Shown: positions 44,741 through 54,157, numbered from the stretch's first letter. The stretch is 64,000 nt of DNA from Neorhizobium sp. JUb45 (GCF_004343585.1 NZ_SLYW01000003.1:1-64000), one strand, 5' to 3'. Translations and numbers: made by a program. The notes: generated by a model from the sequence alone, not told the origin.

Positions 44741-46000
44741 TTACTTCTTGGAGAGGTTCTTCTGCTGTGCCTTGGTGAGGTAAGCCGCCCATTCGTCAGC
44801 CAGTTCCTTCGCCGTGATGTCGCCGAGCAGAGCCTGTTGCGAGGTCTTGATCGCCAGCGAATCCTTGAAGAAGGCGAATTCCTGCAGGAAGGTCGGCATC
44901 ACGGTCGGAACGGTGTCCTTGTCGGCCAGTTCCTCGAACCAGCCCTTGAACTGGTCACCGGCGTAGAACGGATCCTTTTCAGCCGCCGTATAGGCCGGCA
45001 GCGCGCCGATCTTCTTGTTCCACTCGATATTGCCTTCCGGGCTCTGCAGCGTTTCGATCAGCTTCCAGGACAGGTCCTTGTTTTCGCTCTTGGCGAACAT
45101 CGACCAGCCGGCATAACCGATCGTCGGGAAGGATTTCCCCGTCGGGCCCTTCGGCAGCGGTGCAACGCCAAAATCTTCCGGCTTCATACGCTCGGCCACG
45201 GCGATCAGCGCATCCGGGTCCTGATCGAGGAAGGCGCAGGTACCGGAATAAAACCCGGCAACGACTTCGTTAAAGCCCCAGTTGACACTGTCCTTCGGGG
45301 CCAGACCCTTCTTGTAAAGGTCGACCATCCACTCGATACCCTTTGCCCAGCCTTCGCTGTTCATGGTCGAAGTGCCGTCCTCGGTGAAATACTTGTTGTC
45401 GCCGGCCATGGAGGCGGCAAAGATCATCCAACCGTTCAGGCCACCCGGCCCGCCGCGCATGCAGTAACCGTATTTGCCCGGCAGCTTGGAAACGGCTTCC
45501 GATGCCTTGGTGAACTCGTCCATGGTCTTTGGCGGTGCGGAAACGCCAGCTTCGCTCAGCAGCTTCTTGTTGTAGAACATGGCGCGCAGGTAGAAGCCGT
45601 AGGGCAACATATAGGCGGTGTTCTTGACGTCACGGCCGAGTTCCAGCGCGCGCGGTGTCAGCGCCTTGGTGTGCTCCCACTTGGCCAGATAAGGCTCAAG
45701 GCTTTCGAGCATGCCGTTATTGCCGTAGAGCGAAAGCCAGGTATCCGGCATTTCCATCACGTCGGGCGTATCGCCGGCCGACACCATGGTGGCGAATTTC
45801 TGGAACGCCTCGTTCCAGGGCAGCGAGATGATCTCCACCTTTGCGCCCGGATTTGCGGCCTCGAACTTGTCGACCAGCGATTTCAGCGTCTGCGTGCGCT
45901 CCGGGCTGGTGATCACTTCCACCAGCTTGAGCGTGGTATCGGCCATGGCGGTCCCCGCCATCATGGTCGCGATGAATGCAGCCGTTATGATTGTTTTCAT
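44741..46000 (-). CDS. Sugar-type ABC substrate-binding protein, second system
   Basis: The 419-residue family 1 binding protein has a Sec signal peptide (MKTIITAAFIATMMAGTAMA). Mature features include FEAANPGAKVEIISLPWNEA, DTPDVMEMPDTW, a YMLPYGFYLRAMFYNK segment and WSMFAKSENKDLSWKLIE. It starts 33 bases behind the PLP-enzyme gene. The ligand may be a sugar conjugate connected with the PLP enzyme's amino acid chemistry, which is inference. Confidence 0.9.
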   Translation of the reverse strand: MKTIITAAFIATMMAGTAMADTTLKLVEVITSPERTQTLKSLVDKFEAANPGAKVEIISLPWNEAFQKFATMVSAGDTPDVMEMPDTWLSLYGNNGMLESLEPYLAKWEHTKALTPRALELGRDVKNTAYMLPYGFYLRAMFYNKKLLSEAGVSAPPKTMDEFTKASEAVSKLPGKYGYCMRGGPGGLNGWMIFAASMAGDNKYFTEDGTSTMNSEGWAKGIEWMVDLYKKGLAPKDSVNWGFNEVVAGFYSGTCAFLDQDPDALIAVAERMKPEDFGVAPLPKGPTGKSFPTIGYAGWSMFAKSENKDLSWKLIETLQSPEGNIEWNKKIGALPAYTAAEKDPFYAGDQFKGWFEELADKDTVPTVMPTFLQEFAFFKDSLAIKTSQQALLGDITAKELADEWAAYLTKAQQKNLSKK

Positions 46001-46033
46001 TGTCCTGCTCCCAGTTGTTTATTGGTTGATGCG

Positions 46034-47200
46034 CTAGGTGGCGATGGCAATCGCCTCCTGAATATCGCTCCACAAAGCCTCGGTTCCCTCGAGGCCGACA
46101 TGGAGGCGTACGGACCGCGCATGGATGCCAAAAGTATGCGCGGAATTCGGCTGGGCCTTCTGCTGCAGCACCACTTCGCCCGGAACGATCAGGCTTTCGT
46201 GGCCACCCCAGCTGACGCCGAGCTTGAAGAGTTTCAGGTGATCGGCAAAGGCGCGGATATCGACGCCTTCCTTGAAGATGAAGGAAAACAGGCCGGACGT
46301 GCCGTTAAGGCCGGCCGGGAGTCGGTTCGCAAGGCCCGGATGGCAGACCGTTTCCACTACATCGAGTTCCTGCAGGCGCCGCGCGATGGTGAGCGCCGCA
46401 TCCTGATGCGCCTTCATGCGCAAGGGCAGCGTGCGCATGCCGCGGATCAGCAGCCAAGCATCGAAGGGGGAAAGCTTGCCGCCGAGATAGGGATAGGCCT
46501 CCGCCTTCACCCGCGCGATCATTTCCTTTGAACCGGCAACCACACCGGCAACGACATCGCTATGGCCGCCGAGATATTTCGAGGCCGAATGAATGACGAG
46601 ATCGACGCCAAGCGTGATCGGTCGCTGGAAGACGGGGCTGGCCCAGCTGTTGTCGATCATCGACACGGCACCATGCTTTTTCGCAAGCGCCGCCAGCGCA
46701 CCAACATCATGCGCTTCCATAACCCAGCTTGTCGGGCTTTCGAGATAAAGCAGTTTCGCACCGGGCAGAGCCTTGTCGACCGCTTGCTCATCGCGACCAT
46801 CGACATAGGTAACCTCCACCTTCATCCGCTTCAGCAGCGTGCCGAACAGGCGAAAGGCGTCGGGATAAACGTGCTTGACCGCGACGATGCGGTCACCGGG
46901 CTCGACAAAGCTCAGGACCGAAGACGAGATCGCCGACATGCCGCTGGCAAACCCGAGCGCGTCTTCGGCACCCTCCAGCTTGGCCAGCATTTCTTCGAAC
47001 ATGCGCACTGTCGGGTTGAGGCCACGCGTATAGATCGGCCGCACCTTTTCGCCGCGATAGGACGCGATCATCTCGTCGTAATCGGAGAAGGTGAAAAGCG
47101 AGGTCTGAAAGATCGGCGGCACCACAGCATCGGCAAAGTTGCCATCGTCATGGGCGGTGATCAGCGAGGCAAACGCCGACGGATCGAGCATTTCGTTCAT
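46034..47200 (-). CDS. Cys/Met-metabolism PLP enzyme (cystathionine lyase/synthase fold)
   Basis: This 388-residue fold type I enzyme has the PLP lysine at about residue 208 (HSASKYLGGHSD) and the ring-stacking and Asp segment MIDNSWASPVF (Asp183). The phosphate-binding segments are YTRGLNPT and FASGMSAISS. Members carry out gamma- or beta-elimination or replacement on cystathionine, methionine, homocysteine or related compounds, and sequence alone does not tell which. It overlaps the GntR gene by 4 bases and precedes a sugar-type ABC importer in one operon. It is thus probably catabolic rather than biosynthetic. Confidence 0.88.
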   Translation of the reverse strand: MNEMLDPSAFASLITAHDDGNFADAVVPPIFQTSLFTFSDYDEMIASYRGEKVRPIYTRGLNPTVRMFEEMLAKLEGAEDALGFASGMSAISSSVLSFVEPGDRIVAVKHVYPDAFRLFGTLLKRMKVEVTYVDGRDEQAVDKALPGAKLLYLESPTSWVMEAHDVGALAALAKKHGAVSMIDNSWASPVFQRPITLGVDLVIHSASKYLGGHSDVVAGVVAGSKEMIARVKAEAYPYLGGKLSPFDAWLLIRGMRTLPLRMKAHQDAALTIARRLQELDVVETVCHPGLANRLPAGLNGTSGLFSFIFKEGVDIRAFADHLKLFKLGVSWGGHESLIVPGEVVLQQKAQPNSAHTFGIHARSVRLHVGLEGTEALWSDIQEAIAIAT

Positions 47201-47913
47201 TTGGACATTTCCTTGATGTCTTCCTCGACGACAGCGAGGATTTTTAATGTTTCGCGCCGCGCGCCTTCGGGATCCCGGGCGGCGATGGCGTCGAAAAGCA
47301 AGCGATGGAACGGAAAGGAGCGGCGGGCAAAATCCTTGCGATCAAAGGGTGATGACCAGAAATGCTCGAAACTTTCACGCATCTGTTCGAGAAGCTGCCG
47401 GAACAGCGGGTTGTGCGTGGCGTCATAAACAGCCAGATGAAAAGCCAGATCTTCCGGGCCGGACGAACCCTGTTCCAGATGGACCGTTTCCATCTTCACC
47501 AGCTTGTCCTCGATGATTGCCAGATCATCAGCGGTGCGCATTTGCGCGGCCACCATGCCGGCCTCGCATTCGATGCCGCGGCGAACCTGCAGCGTCTGCA
47601 AAAGCACGTCACGCAGGCGTGTCGTATCCAGCGACAGCGGCATATGTACGGTATCGGGAGAGATCGGCCGCAGGAGATAGGTGCCACTGCCCTTGCGGGT
47701 CTCGATGACGCCAAGCGCCTGAAAATGACTGATGACCTCGCGGATAGTCGAGCGCCCGACCGCCAGAGCGCCCATCAGTTCACGCTCCGCCGGCAAACGG
47801 TCTCCCGCCTTGAGCCTGGCATCGGCGACATATTGGGCAAGTGCTGCCGTGACCTGCTTTGCGCGGTCAACACTCGGCAAAGGCCGAAGCGTATCGGACA
47901 GTTTTGGCTTCAT
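47197..47913 (-). CDS. GntR-family regulator, FadR/FCD subgroup
   Basis: This 238-residue regulator has an N-terminal winged helix (about residues 17-85: AGDRLPAERELMGALAVGR and STIREVISHFQALGV) and an FCD effector domain (about 95-225, with FHLAVYDATHNPLF holding the metal His). It heads the leftward operon with the PLP enzyme and ABC importer and presumably controls it. A TGGTCTGACA site lies about 50 bases upstream. Confidence 0.88.
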   Translation of the reverse strand: MKPKLSDTLRPLPSVDRAKQVTAALAQYVADARLKAGDRLPAERELMGALAVGRSTIREVISHFQALGVIETRKGSGTYLLRPISPDTVHMPLSLDTTRLRDVLLQTLQVRRGIECEAGMVAAQMRTADDLAIIEDKLVKMETVHLEQGSSGPEDLAFHLAVYDATHNPLFRQLLEQMRESFEHFWSSPFDRKDFARRSFPFHRLLFDAIAARDPEGARRETLKILAVVEEDIKEMSK

Positions 47914-47957
47914 GCCACCTCCAGTTTCCCCGCCGACCGCGCTTTACACAGCGTCCA

Positions 47958-47974
47958 AATTGGTCTGACATCTT
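47958..47974. promoter_or_regulatory. FadR-type operator candidate
   Basis: AATTGGTCTGACATCTT has the TNGTNNNACNT-like core bound by FadR/PdhR-type regulators (PdhR: ATTGGTATGACCAAT). It lies 45 bases upstream of the GntR start. Confidence 0.5.
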
Positions 47975-48377
47975 AGCAAATCACTTGGGAGCGTGGCTGT
48001 CAATCGGGTGTGACAGTGGACATGCATTGCAGGCGCGCCCTTAGCATCCGTATTTGTAGGCCGTAGTTTTTTCTGGAATCGACCGCGCAGCACGATCCCG
48101 CCCAATCGCGCCATGATAGACATGCCTTTCCGTCTGGCGGATTTGCCGATCGCCTTGATGTTTATGCCACCAAGCTAACGCCTAGGCAGAAAACATGATT
48201 TGAAATCGCAGCCGGCGCGCAAAATAGCTTTGTAGAAAAATAGATGCACTATGGATGACCGACGCAGACCTGACCGCGATCTGCATCGGTTTGAATGGCG
48301 GGCACATCAACGCATCGGCGATCGAATCGATGCCGAAATCATTCGCAAGAAACCGTACCCACAGACGCGGTATGCCT

Positions 48378-48432
48378 GATCGCTTTTGCCGGCCCGCAAG
48401 TCACGCTTCAGCACAAGGTCTGAAAAGCGATC
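48378..48432. repeat. Inverted repeat, possible intergenic mosaic element or terminator
   Basis: GATCGCTTTT (48378-48387) and AAAAGCGATC (48423-48432) are perfect 10-bp arms separated by 35 bases, 6 bases past the end of the SDR gene. It could end that transcript, or it could be a copy of a rhizobial palindromic repeat. Confidence 0.5.
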
Positions 48433-48437
48433 CACCT

Positions 48438-49187
48438 TCAGACCGGATTGATCAGGCCGAAAACCTTGTCGAAATTTCCGGTGGCCTCTGCGGTGCGCTG
48501 GGGCATGACGCGGCCGACCAGTACTTCCGATGGTGTCGGCTGGCTGCAAAGCAGCTCTACGGATTCCGTGACGAAATCGGCGAGCGGCATGGCGCGCGGA
48601 TTTTCCGATTGGCCCGGTGTCAATTCCGTCGCCACCAATGGCGGCGCGATCTCCACCACTGCCACATTTGTGCTGCGCAATTCATGTCGCAGGCTTGTGG
48701 ACCAGGAATGGATCGCGGCCTTGCTGGCACTGTAGGTCAACGTGTCGGCACGTGGCACGAAGGCCAGGCCGGACGATACGGTGACAACCGCCGCCTCATC
48801 ACGCGTGCGCAGATGCTCAAGCAGGGCTGCCGTCAGACGGATCGGCGCCAGAAGATTGGTGGATATGGTCTTTTCGACGATGTCGAGATCGTAGCTCTCG
48901 GCTAGCACCTTTTCGCTGACCATGATGCCGGCATTATGGATGACGACGTTGAGATCAGGATGATGTTCGGTGATATCCGCCGCGAACTGCTTGATCGCCA
49001 GCGGGTCGGTTACATCCAGTTCGTAGCCCAGCATGCCGGGATTGGCATACAGCGTTTCCTTGAGACGCGTATCATCGCGCCCGGTGATGATGACCTTCGC
49101 GCCTTCTGCCATCAAGGCCTTGGCAAGCCCCCTGCCAATACCCGAATTGCCGCCGGTGATGAGAATTGTTGCTTTCGAGAAATCCAT
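48438..49187 (-). CDS. Short-chain dehydrogenase (DltE type)
   Basis: This 249-residue SDR starts at the ATG at 49185-49187 with GGAGG upstream. The cofactor loop is TGGNSGIGRGLA, the NAG segment is HNAGIMVSE, the catalytic Ser is in VTVSSGLAF and the pair is YSASK. The IITGRDD segment suggests NADP(H). It stands alone between two gaps, and its substrate is unknown. Confidence 0.88.
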   Translation of the reverse strand: MDFSKATILITGGNSGIGRGLAKALMAEGAKVIITGRDDTRLKETLYANPGMLGYELDVTDPLAIKQFAADITEHHPDLNVVIHNAGIMVSEKVLAESYDLDIVEKTISTNLLAPIRLTAALLEHLRTRDEAAVVTVSSGLAFVPRADTLTYSASKAAIHSWSTSLRHELRSTNVAVVEIAPPLVATELTPGQSENPRAMPLADFVTESVELLCSQPTPSEVLVGRVMPQRTAEATGNFDKVFGLINPV

Positions 49188-49436
49188 TTTTCTGCCTCCA
49201 GATCGCTTCGGTTTCAGAGATAATCCCAATACTATCTTTTGGTAAGTAGGCACCTTTTAGTAAGTGAAAGATTTTTTCGTGCCCGGCCGGCTATACTATT
49301 TGGGGCGCAGCCAACGCATGTGAATGGCTGCAATTTTGGTCAACGTCCCGCTTAATCATCGCGCAATAGTGGCAATGGCTGCGAACTGACGACCGCCACA
49401 GACGCATCCATTTAATCTATCACCATGATTTTGATG

Positions 49437-49469
49437 TGAAATTACAGTTTCATGAAAACTGGCATGAAA
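49437..49469. promoter_or_regulatory. Overlapping TGAAA/TTTCA half-sites (RpiR operator candidate)
   Basis: TGAAATTACAGTTTCA (49437-49452) is an inverted repeat, TTTCATGAAA (49448-49457) is a perfect palindrome, and a further CATGAAA follows at 49463. RpiR-family regulators often bind TGAAA-N-TTTCA sites, and the operon downstream ends with an RpiR gene. The rest of the 342-base gap (49188-49529) shows no gene. Confidence 0.55.
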
Positions 49470-49529
49470 TCTGCCTACCTTCTTGAGTGACTGGGCAAAA
49501 GCTCGGCAAATCAAAAAAGAGGGAACAGC

Positions 49530-51179
49530 ATGACGAAAGAATTGGAGACGAAGCGTTTCGGCATCGACATTTTCACCATGCGTCGGCTGGCGCCGTTCAT
49601 CGGCGCCGCCACCTTTGCATTGCTGTCGGCAAACACCGTGCTTGCGGCCGGCACATTGCGCATCGGCATGACGGCTTCCGACATTCCGCTCACCACCGGC
49701 CAGACCGACCAGGGCGGCGAAGGCCAGCGTTTCATGGGGTATACGGTCTATAACTCGATGATCGAATGGGATCTTTCCAGCGCTGAAAAACCTTCCAGCC
49801 TGATCCCGAGCCTTGCGACCAGTTGGGCTGTCGATGGCACCGACAAGACGAAATGGACATTCAAGCTGCGTGAGGGCGTGAAATTTCACGATGGCAGCAC
49901 GTTCGATGCGGCAGCTGTCGTCTGGAATTTCGACAAGCTGCTGAAGACGGATGCCCCGCAGTTCGACAAACGCCAGGCGGCGCAGGGCAAGTCCCGCATT
50001 CCGGCTGTCGTATCCTACAAGGCGGTCGATCAGCTGACGGTGGAAATCGTCACCAACACCCCAGATGCCACCCTGCCCTACCAGTTGAGCTGGATCCTGA
50101 TGTCGTCGCCGGCCAATTGGGAAGCCCAGGGCAAGAACTGGGATACGGTTGCGCAAAAGCCTTCCGGCACCGGCCCATGGAAAATGGAAAGCGGTTTTAC
50201 GCCGCGCGAACGCGCCGAACTCACCCCCAACAAGGAATATTGGGACAAGGCACGCGTACCGAAACTCGACAAGCTGGTGCTGATCCCGCTTCCCGAGCCG
50301 AATACCCGCGTGGCCGCCCTGCGTTCAGGCCAAGTGGACTGGATCGAGGCGCCTGCCCCGGACTCGGTCAAATCGCTCAAGGATGCCGGTTATTCGATCG
50401 TCACCAATTCCTACCCGCATAACTGGACTTGGCACCTGTCGCGCGTCGAAGGTTCGCCGTGGAATGATGTTCGCGTGCGCAAAGCCGCCAATCTGGCGGT
50501 TGATCGCGAGGGTCTGAACGAATTGCTGGGCGGTCTCTCCATTCCGGCTCAGGGTTACATGCCGCCCGGCCATCAATGGTTCGGCAAGCCGACATTCAAG
50601 CTGGAATACAATGTCGAGGAAGCCAAGAAGCTGATGGCCGAAGCCGGTTACGGGCCGGACAAGCGCATCAAGACCAAGGCTGTGATCTCGTCCTCCGGCT
50701 CCGGCCAGATGCTGCCGCTGCAGATGAACGAATACATCCAGCAGACGCTGGCCGAAATCGGCATCGACGTCGAATACGAGGTGATGGACTGGAACACCGT
50801 CATCAACGTCTGGCGCGCCGGTGCCAAGGATGCCAGTGCCAAGGAAGCCACGGCCGTCAACTACAGCTACTTCATCCAGGACCCGTTCACCGCAATGATC
50901 CGCCAGTCGGAATGCCGGCTGGCACCGCCGACAGGGACCAACTGGGGTTATTACTGCGACAAGGACATGGACGCACTGTTCGCTCAGGTGCGCAACACGT
51001 TCGACGCCGAGGAGCAGGACAAGGTGATGCAGAAGATCCACGAAAAATACGTGGACGATGCCCTGTTCCTGATGGTGACGCATGATGTCAATCCGCGTGC
51101 GATGACCACCAAGGTCAAGGGTTTCGTGCAGGCACAGAACTGGTTCCAGGATTTTTCGCCGGTCACCGTCGATCCCTGA
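49530..51179 (+). CDS. Peptide/nickel-type ABC substrate-binding protein (family 5)
   Basis: The 549-residue protein has a long N-terminus with a hydrophobic export segment (about residues 20-40, ending ANTVLAAG). This is followed by a DppA/OppA-type domain with YNSMIEWD, SLATSWAVDGTDKTKWTFKLREGVKFHDGSTFDA-type early signature (shown here in shortened form) and VRKAANLAVDREGLNELL. An internal ATG at about 49578 (MRRLAPFIGAATFALL) would give a more standard signal peptide and may be the true start. It heads a peptide-type importer operon with a racemase-family protein, so D-amino acid-containing or hydantoin-like ligands are conceivable. Confidence 0.88.
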   Translation: MTKELETKRFGIDIFTMRRLAPFIGAATFALLSANTVLAAGTLRIGMTASDIPLTTGQTDQGGEGQRFMGYTVYNSMIEWDLSSAEKPSSLIPSLATSWAVDGTDKTKWTFKLREGVKFHDGSTFDAAAVVWNFDKLLKTDAPQFDKRQAAQGKSRIPAVVSYKAVDQLTVEIVTNTPDATLPYQLSWILMSSPANWEAQGKNWDTVAQKPSGTGPWKMESGFTPRERAELTPNKEYWDKARVPKLDKLVLIPLPEPNTRVAALRSGQVDWIEAPAPDSVKSLKDAGYSIVTNSYPHNWTWHLSRVEGSPWNDVRVRKAANLAVDREGLNELLGGLSIPAQGYMPPGHQWFGKPTFKLEYNVEEAKKLMAEAGYGPDKRIKTKAVISSSGSGQMLPLQMNEYIQQTLAEIGIDVEYEVMDWNTVINVWRAGAKDASAKEATAVNYSYFIQDPFTAMIRQSECRLAPPTGTNWGYYCDKDMDALFAQVRNTFDAEEQDKVMQKIHEKYVDDALFLMVTHDVNPRAMTTKVKGFVQAQNWFQDFSPVTVDP

Positions 51180-51187
51180 TCAGCCAG

Positions 51188-51213
51188 ATGGCGCGCGGTT
51201 TTCCGCGCGCCAT
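51188..51213 (+). other. Hairpin behind the peptide-type binding-protein gene
   Basis: An 11-bp perfect stem ATGGCGCGCGG / CCGCGCGCCAT with a TTTT loop starts 8 bases after the stop. No T-tract follows. It is the third such hairpin at a binding-protein/permease border in this window. Confidence 0.65.
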
Positions 51214-51251
51214 TCCATGATGCCCGATCAAGACCCATTCGTGAGGACACC

Positions 51252-52205
51252 ATGCTGCTTTATGCCCTCAAACGCCTGCTGCACGTCATTCCGGTGACGA
51301 TCGGCGTCAGCATCGTCTGTTTCATGCTGATCCACATTGCCCCCGGCGACCCGCTCGCCGCCATCCTGCCCTCCGATGCTTCCGCTGAAATGCAGACGCA
51401 GATGCGCGCGTTCTATGGGCTCGACCGACCATTGCCCGTGCAATATCTTCTATGGGCATGGCACGCCCTGCAGGGTGACCTCGGCACGTCGATCGCGTCC
51501 GGCCGACCGGTCCTGAACGAAATCCTCAGCGCCTCCGTCAATTCCATCATTCTCGCCGTCTTTGCGGCAATGATCGGCTTCGTCTTCGGTGCCACACTGG
51601 GCTTCCTCGCCGGCATCTATCGCGGTGGCTGGATCGATCGTATCGCCTCGGCATTCTCCATGCTGGGCGTTAGCGTGCCGCATTACTGGCTCGGCATGGT
51701 GCTGGTCATCGCCTTTTCGGTCACGCTCGGCTGGCTGCCGGCCATGGGCGGCGGGCCTGAAGGATCGGCGGGGCGCGGTTTCAGCTGGGATTACCTTCGC
51801 TTTCTCATTCTGCCGGCAGTCACCATGTCGGTCATCCCGATGGGCATCATCGCCCGCACCATCCGCTCGCTGGTCGCCGACATTCTCGCGCAGGATTTCA
51901 CTCAGGCGCTGGCCGCCAAGGGACTGATGTCGAGGCAGATCCTTCGCCATGTGGTGCGCAATGCAGCCCCGACGGCACTTTCCGTGATGGGTCTGCAACT
52001 TGGTTATCTGCTCGGCGGCTCGATCCTCATAGAAACCGTGTTTTCGTGGCCGGGAACCGGCTTTCTTCTGAACGGTGCGATCTTCACCCGCGACCTGCCG
52101 ATCCTGCAGGGTACGATCCTCGTGCTCGCGATGTTCTTCGTTTTCCTCAACCTCGTGGTCGACGTGCTGCAAAGCGCCATCGATCCCCGCATCCAGAGGA
52201 GCTGA
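51252..52205 (+). CDS. Peptide-type ABC permease (DppB type)
   Basis: This 317-residue permease starts MLLYALKRLLHVIPVTIGVS, the standard DppB start with one helix before a large periplasmic loop (FYGLDRPLPVQYL-W). It has six helices, the EAA-type loop is in AKGLMSRQILRHVVRNA, and the end is DPRIQRS. It pairs with the DppC-type gene that starts 3 bases later. Confidence 0.92.
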   Translation: MLLYALKRLLHVIPVTIGVSIVCFMLIHIAPGDPLAAILPSDASAEMQTQMRAFYGLDRPLPVQYLLWAWHALQGDLGTSIASGRPVLNEILSASVNSIILAVFAAMIGFVFGATLGFLAGIYRGGWIDRIASAFSMLGVSVPHYWLGMVLVIAFSVTLGWLPAMGGGPEGSAGRGFSWDYLRFLILPAVTMSVIPMGIIARTIRSLVADILAQDFTQALAAKGLMSRQILRHVVRNAAPTALSVMGLQLGYLLGGSILIETVFSWPGTGFLLNGAIFTRDLPILQGTILVLAMFFVFLNLVVDVLQSAIDPRIQRS

Positions 52206-52207
52206 TC

Positions 52208-53098
52208 ATGGCCGTCATCACTGCCGATATTGCACCCTCTGTGCAGACGATCGCAAAGTCGCCGGGCTTCTGGAGCGGCGTTGTCAGACGCGTCTGTCGC
52301 GATCCCGTCGCCGTCATCGCACTCAGCATTCTGCTGATCCTCGTGCTGATGGCGATATTTGCTCCCTATATCGCGCCCTACGACCCCGCCAAGGGCAGCG
52401 TCATCCGCCGTCTGAAACCGATCGGAACGCCGGGCTACATTCTCGGCACAGACGAACTCGGCCGCGACATGCTCTCGCGTCTCATCTACGGCGCACGCCT
52501 GTCGCTGATCATGGGTGTCATTCCCGTGCCGATCGCCTTCCTCATCGGCTCGACCATCGGCATCATCGCCGGTTATGCCGGCGGCCTGACAAACACGCTG
52601 ATCATGCGGCTGGTCGATGTGTTTTATGCCTTCCCCTCCGTGCTGTTGGCCGTGGCGCTGTCCGGCGCACTAGGCTCCGGCCTCACCAATGCGCTGGTGT
52701 CGCTCACCGTCGTTTTCATTCCGCAGATCGCGCGGGTGGCGGAAAGCGTGACGACGCAGGTGAGAAAGCTGGATTACGTCGATGCGGCGCGCGCATCCGG
52801 CGCGCCGGCGCTGACCATTATCCGCGTCCACATTCTCGGCAATGTGCTGGGACCGATTTTCGTGTTCGCCACCAGCCTGATCTCGGTCTCGATGATCCTC
52901 GCCTCCGGCCTATCCTTTCTCGGCCTTGGCGTGCGCCCGCCGGATGCCGAATGGGGCCTGATGCTCAACACGCTTCGAACCGCCATCTACAACAACCCCT
53001 TCGTGGCAGCACTTCCCGGCGTGATGATCTTCATCACCTCCATCTGTTTCAATCTTTTCTCCGACGGGCTGCGCTCAGCCATGGACGTGAAGTCATGA
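52208..53098 (+). CDS. Peptide-type ABC permease (DppC type)
   Basis: The protein has 296 residues from the ATG at 52208, 3 bases after the DppB-type stop. It shows the DppC hallmark YILGTDELGRDMLSRLIYGARLS (read across residues about 77-99), an EAA loop in DAARASGAPALTIIRVHIL, and a final NLFSDGLRSAMD. The following ATPase gene overlaps its stop by 4 bases. Confidence 0.92.
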   Translation: MAVITADIAPSVQTIAKSPGFWSGVVRRVCRDPVAVIALSILLILVLMAIFAPYIAPYDPAKGSVIRRLKPIGTPGYILGTDELGRDMLSRLIYGARLSLIMGVIPVPIAFLIGSTIGIIAGYAGGLTNTLIMRLVDVFYAFPSVLLAVALSGALGSGLTNALVSLTVVFIPQIARVAESVTTQVRKLDYVDAARASGAPALTIIRVHILGNVLGPIFVFATSLISVSMILASGLSFLGLGVRPPDAEWGLMLNTLRTAIYNNPFVAALPGVMIFITSICFNLFSDGLRSAMDVKS

Positions 53099-54156
53099 TC
53101 AGTATCGTTGAAGAACCGGCCTATGACCTGCCCGTTGGCGAACGTGGAGGACCGGCGCAGCCGCTGGTTTCCGCACGCGGGCTTTTGAAACATTTTCCCG
53201 TAAAGGGAAGCGGGTTTCTCAAGCCGAAAAAAGTGGTGCGCGCTGTCGATGGTGTCGATTTCGATATCCTGAAGGGAGAAACCCTTGGCGTCGTCGGCGA
53301 AAGCGGCTGCGGCAAGTCGACGACGGCGCGGCTGCTGATGCAACTGATCATGCCCGATCAGGGCGATATCCTGTTCGACGGCGAAAAGGTCGGCGGCGCG
53401 CTGTCATTGTCGGAATACCGGCAGCAGGTGCAGATGGTGTTTCAGGACAGCTACGCCTCGCTCAATCCGCGGCTGACCATAGAGGAATCCATCGCCTTTG
53501 CGCCACGCGTGCACGGCATCCCCGCTGCCAAAGCCATCGATCGGGCACACGATCTTCTCTACCGCGTCGGTCTAGAACCCTCCCGTTTTGCCGGCAGATA
53601 CCCGCATGAACTGTCGGGCGGCCAGCGCCAGCGTGTCAATATTGCCCGTGCACTGGCGCTGCGACCACGCCTCGTCATCCTCGATGAAGCGGTCTCGGCG
53701 CTCGACAAATCCGTCGAGGCACAGGTTCTCAATCTGCTGCTCGATCTGAAACGCGATTTTGGCCTGACCTATCTGTTCATCTCCCACGACCTGAACGTCG
53801 TGCGCTTCATGTGCGACCGGGTGATGGTGATGTATCTCGGCAAGGTCGCGGAACTCGGCTCCCGCGACGCGATCTTCGAGCATACGCGCCACCCCTATTC
53901 ATCGGCACTTCTCGCCTCGATGCCAAAGATGGATCCGGCCGAACGGACGCAAGAACCACCGCTCTCGGGCGATCCGCCCAACCCGATCGATCCGCCCTCG
54001 GGCTGTCGTTTCCACACACGCTGTTCGTTCGCCGAAAGTGTGTGCAGCGATATGCCACCGCCGCTGACGGATATTTCGAAAGACCAGTCCACCGCCTGTC
54101 TTATGTCCCTGCCCGGCTCGGCTCACAGCCGCGCACCCGCATTGATGGAGGCCTGA
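53095..54156 (+). CDS. Peptide-type ABC ATPase (DppF type)
   Basis: The 353-residue protein has Walker [16 protein letters not shown], signature [15 protein letters not shown], Walker [15 protein letters not shown], and a switch His in [13 protein letters not shown]. The C-terminal oligopeptide-type extension carries the cysteine cluster ([15 protein letters not shown]) found in Dpp/Opp ATPases that bind an Fe-S cluster. A much longer open frame through dppC is only a shadow. GAAG and the overlap with dppC suggest coupled translation. Confidence 0.92.
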   Translation: MISIVEEPAYDLPVGERGGPAQPLVSARGLLKHFPVKGSGFLKPKKVVRAVDGVDFDILKGETLGVVGESGCGKSTTARLLMQLIMPDQGDILFDGEKVGGALSLSEYRQQVQMVFQDSYASLNPRLTIEESIAFAPRVHGIPAAKAIDRAHDLLYRVGLEPSRFAGRYPHELSGGQRQRVNIARALALRPRLVILDEAVSALDKSVEAQVLNLLLDLKRDFGLTYLFISHDLNVVRFMCDRVMVMYLGKVAELGSRDAIFEHTRHPYSSALLASMPKMDPAERTQEPPLSGDPPNPIDPPSGCRFHTRCSFAESVCSDMPPPLTDISKDQSTACLMSLPGSAHSRAPALMEA

Positions 54157-54157
54157 C

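Larger units (their letters stand above)
47914..48437. other. Gap upstream of the GntR operon
   Basis: No gene is supported here. It holds the GntR operator candidate near 47960, an inverted repeat at 48378-48432, and otherwise AT-rich sequence around 48040-48250 that could include the leftward promoter. Confidence 0.5.

Noticed and set aside
44636-46531. 631-codon + strand open frame across a binding-protein gene and the PLP gene
   Set aside because: It spans two real minus-strand genes and the gap between them, and its translation looks like reverse-complement codon bias.
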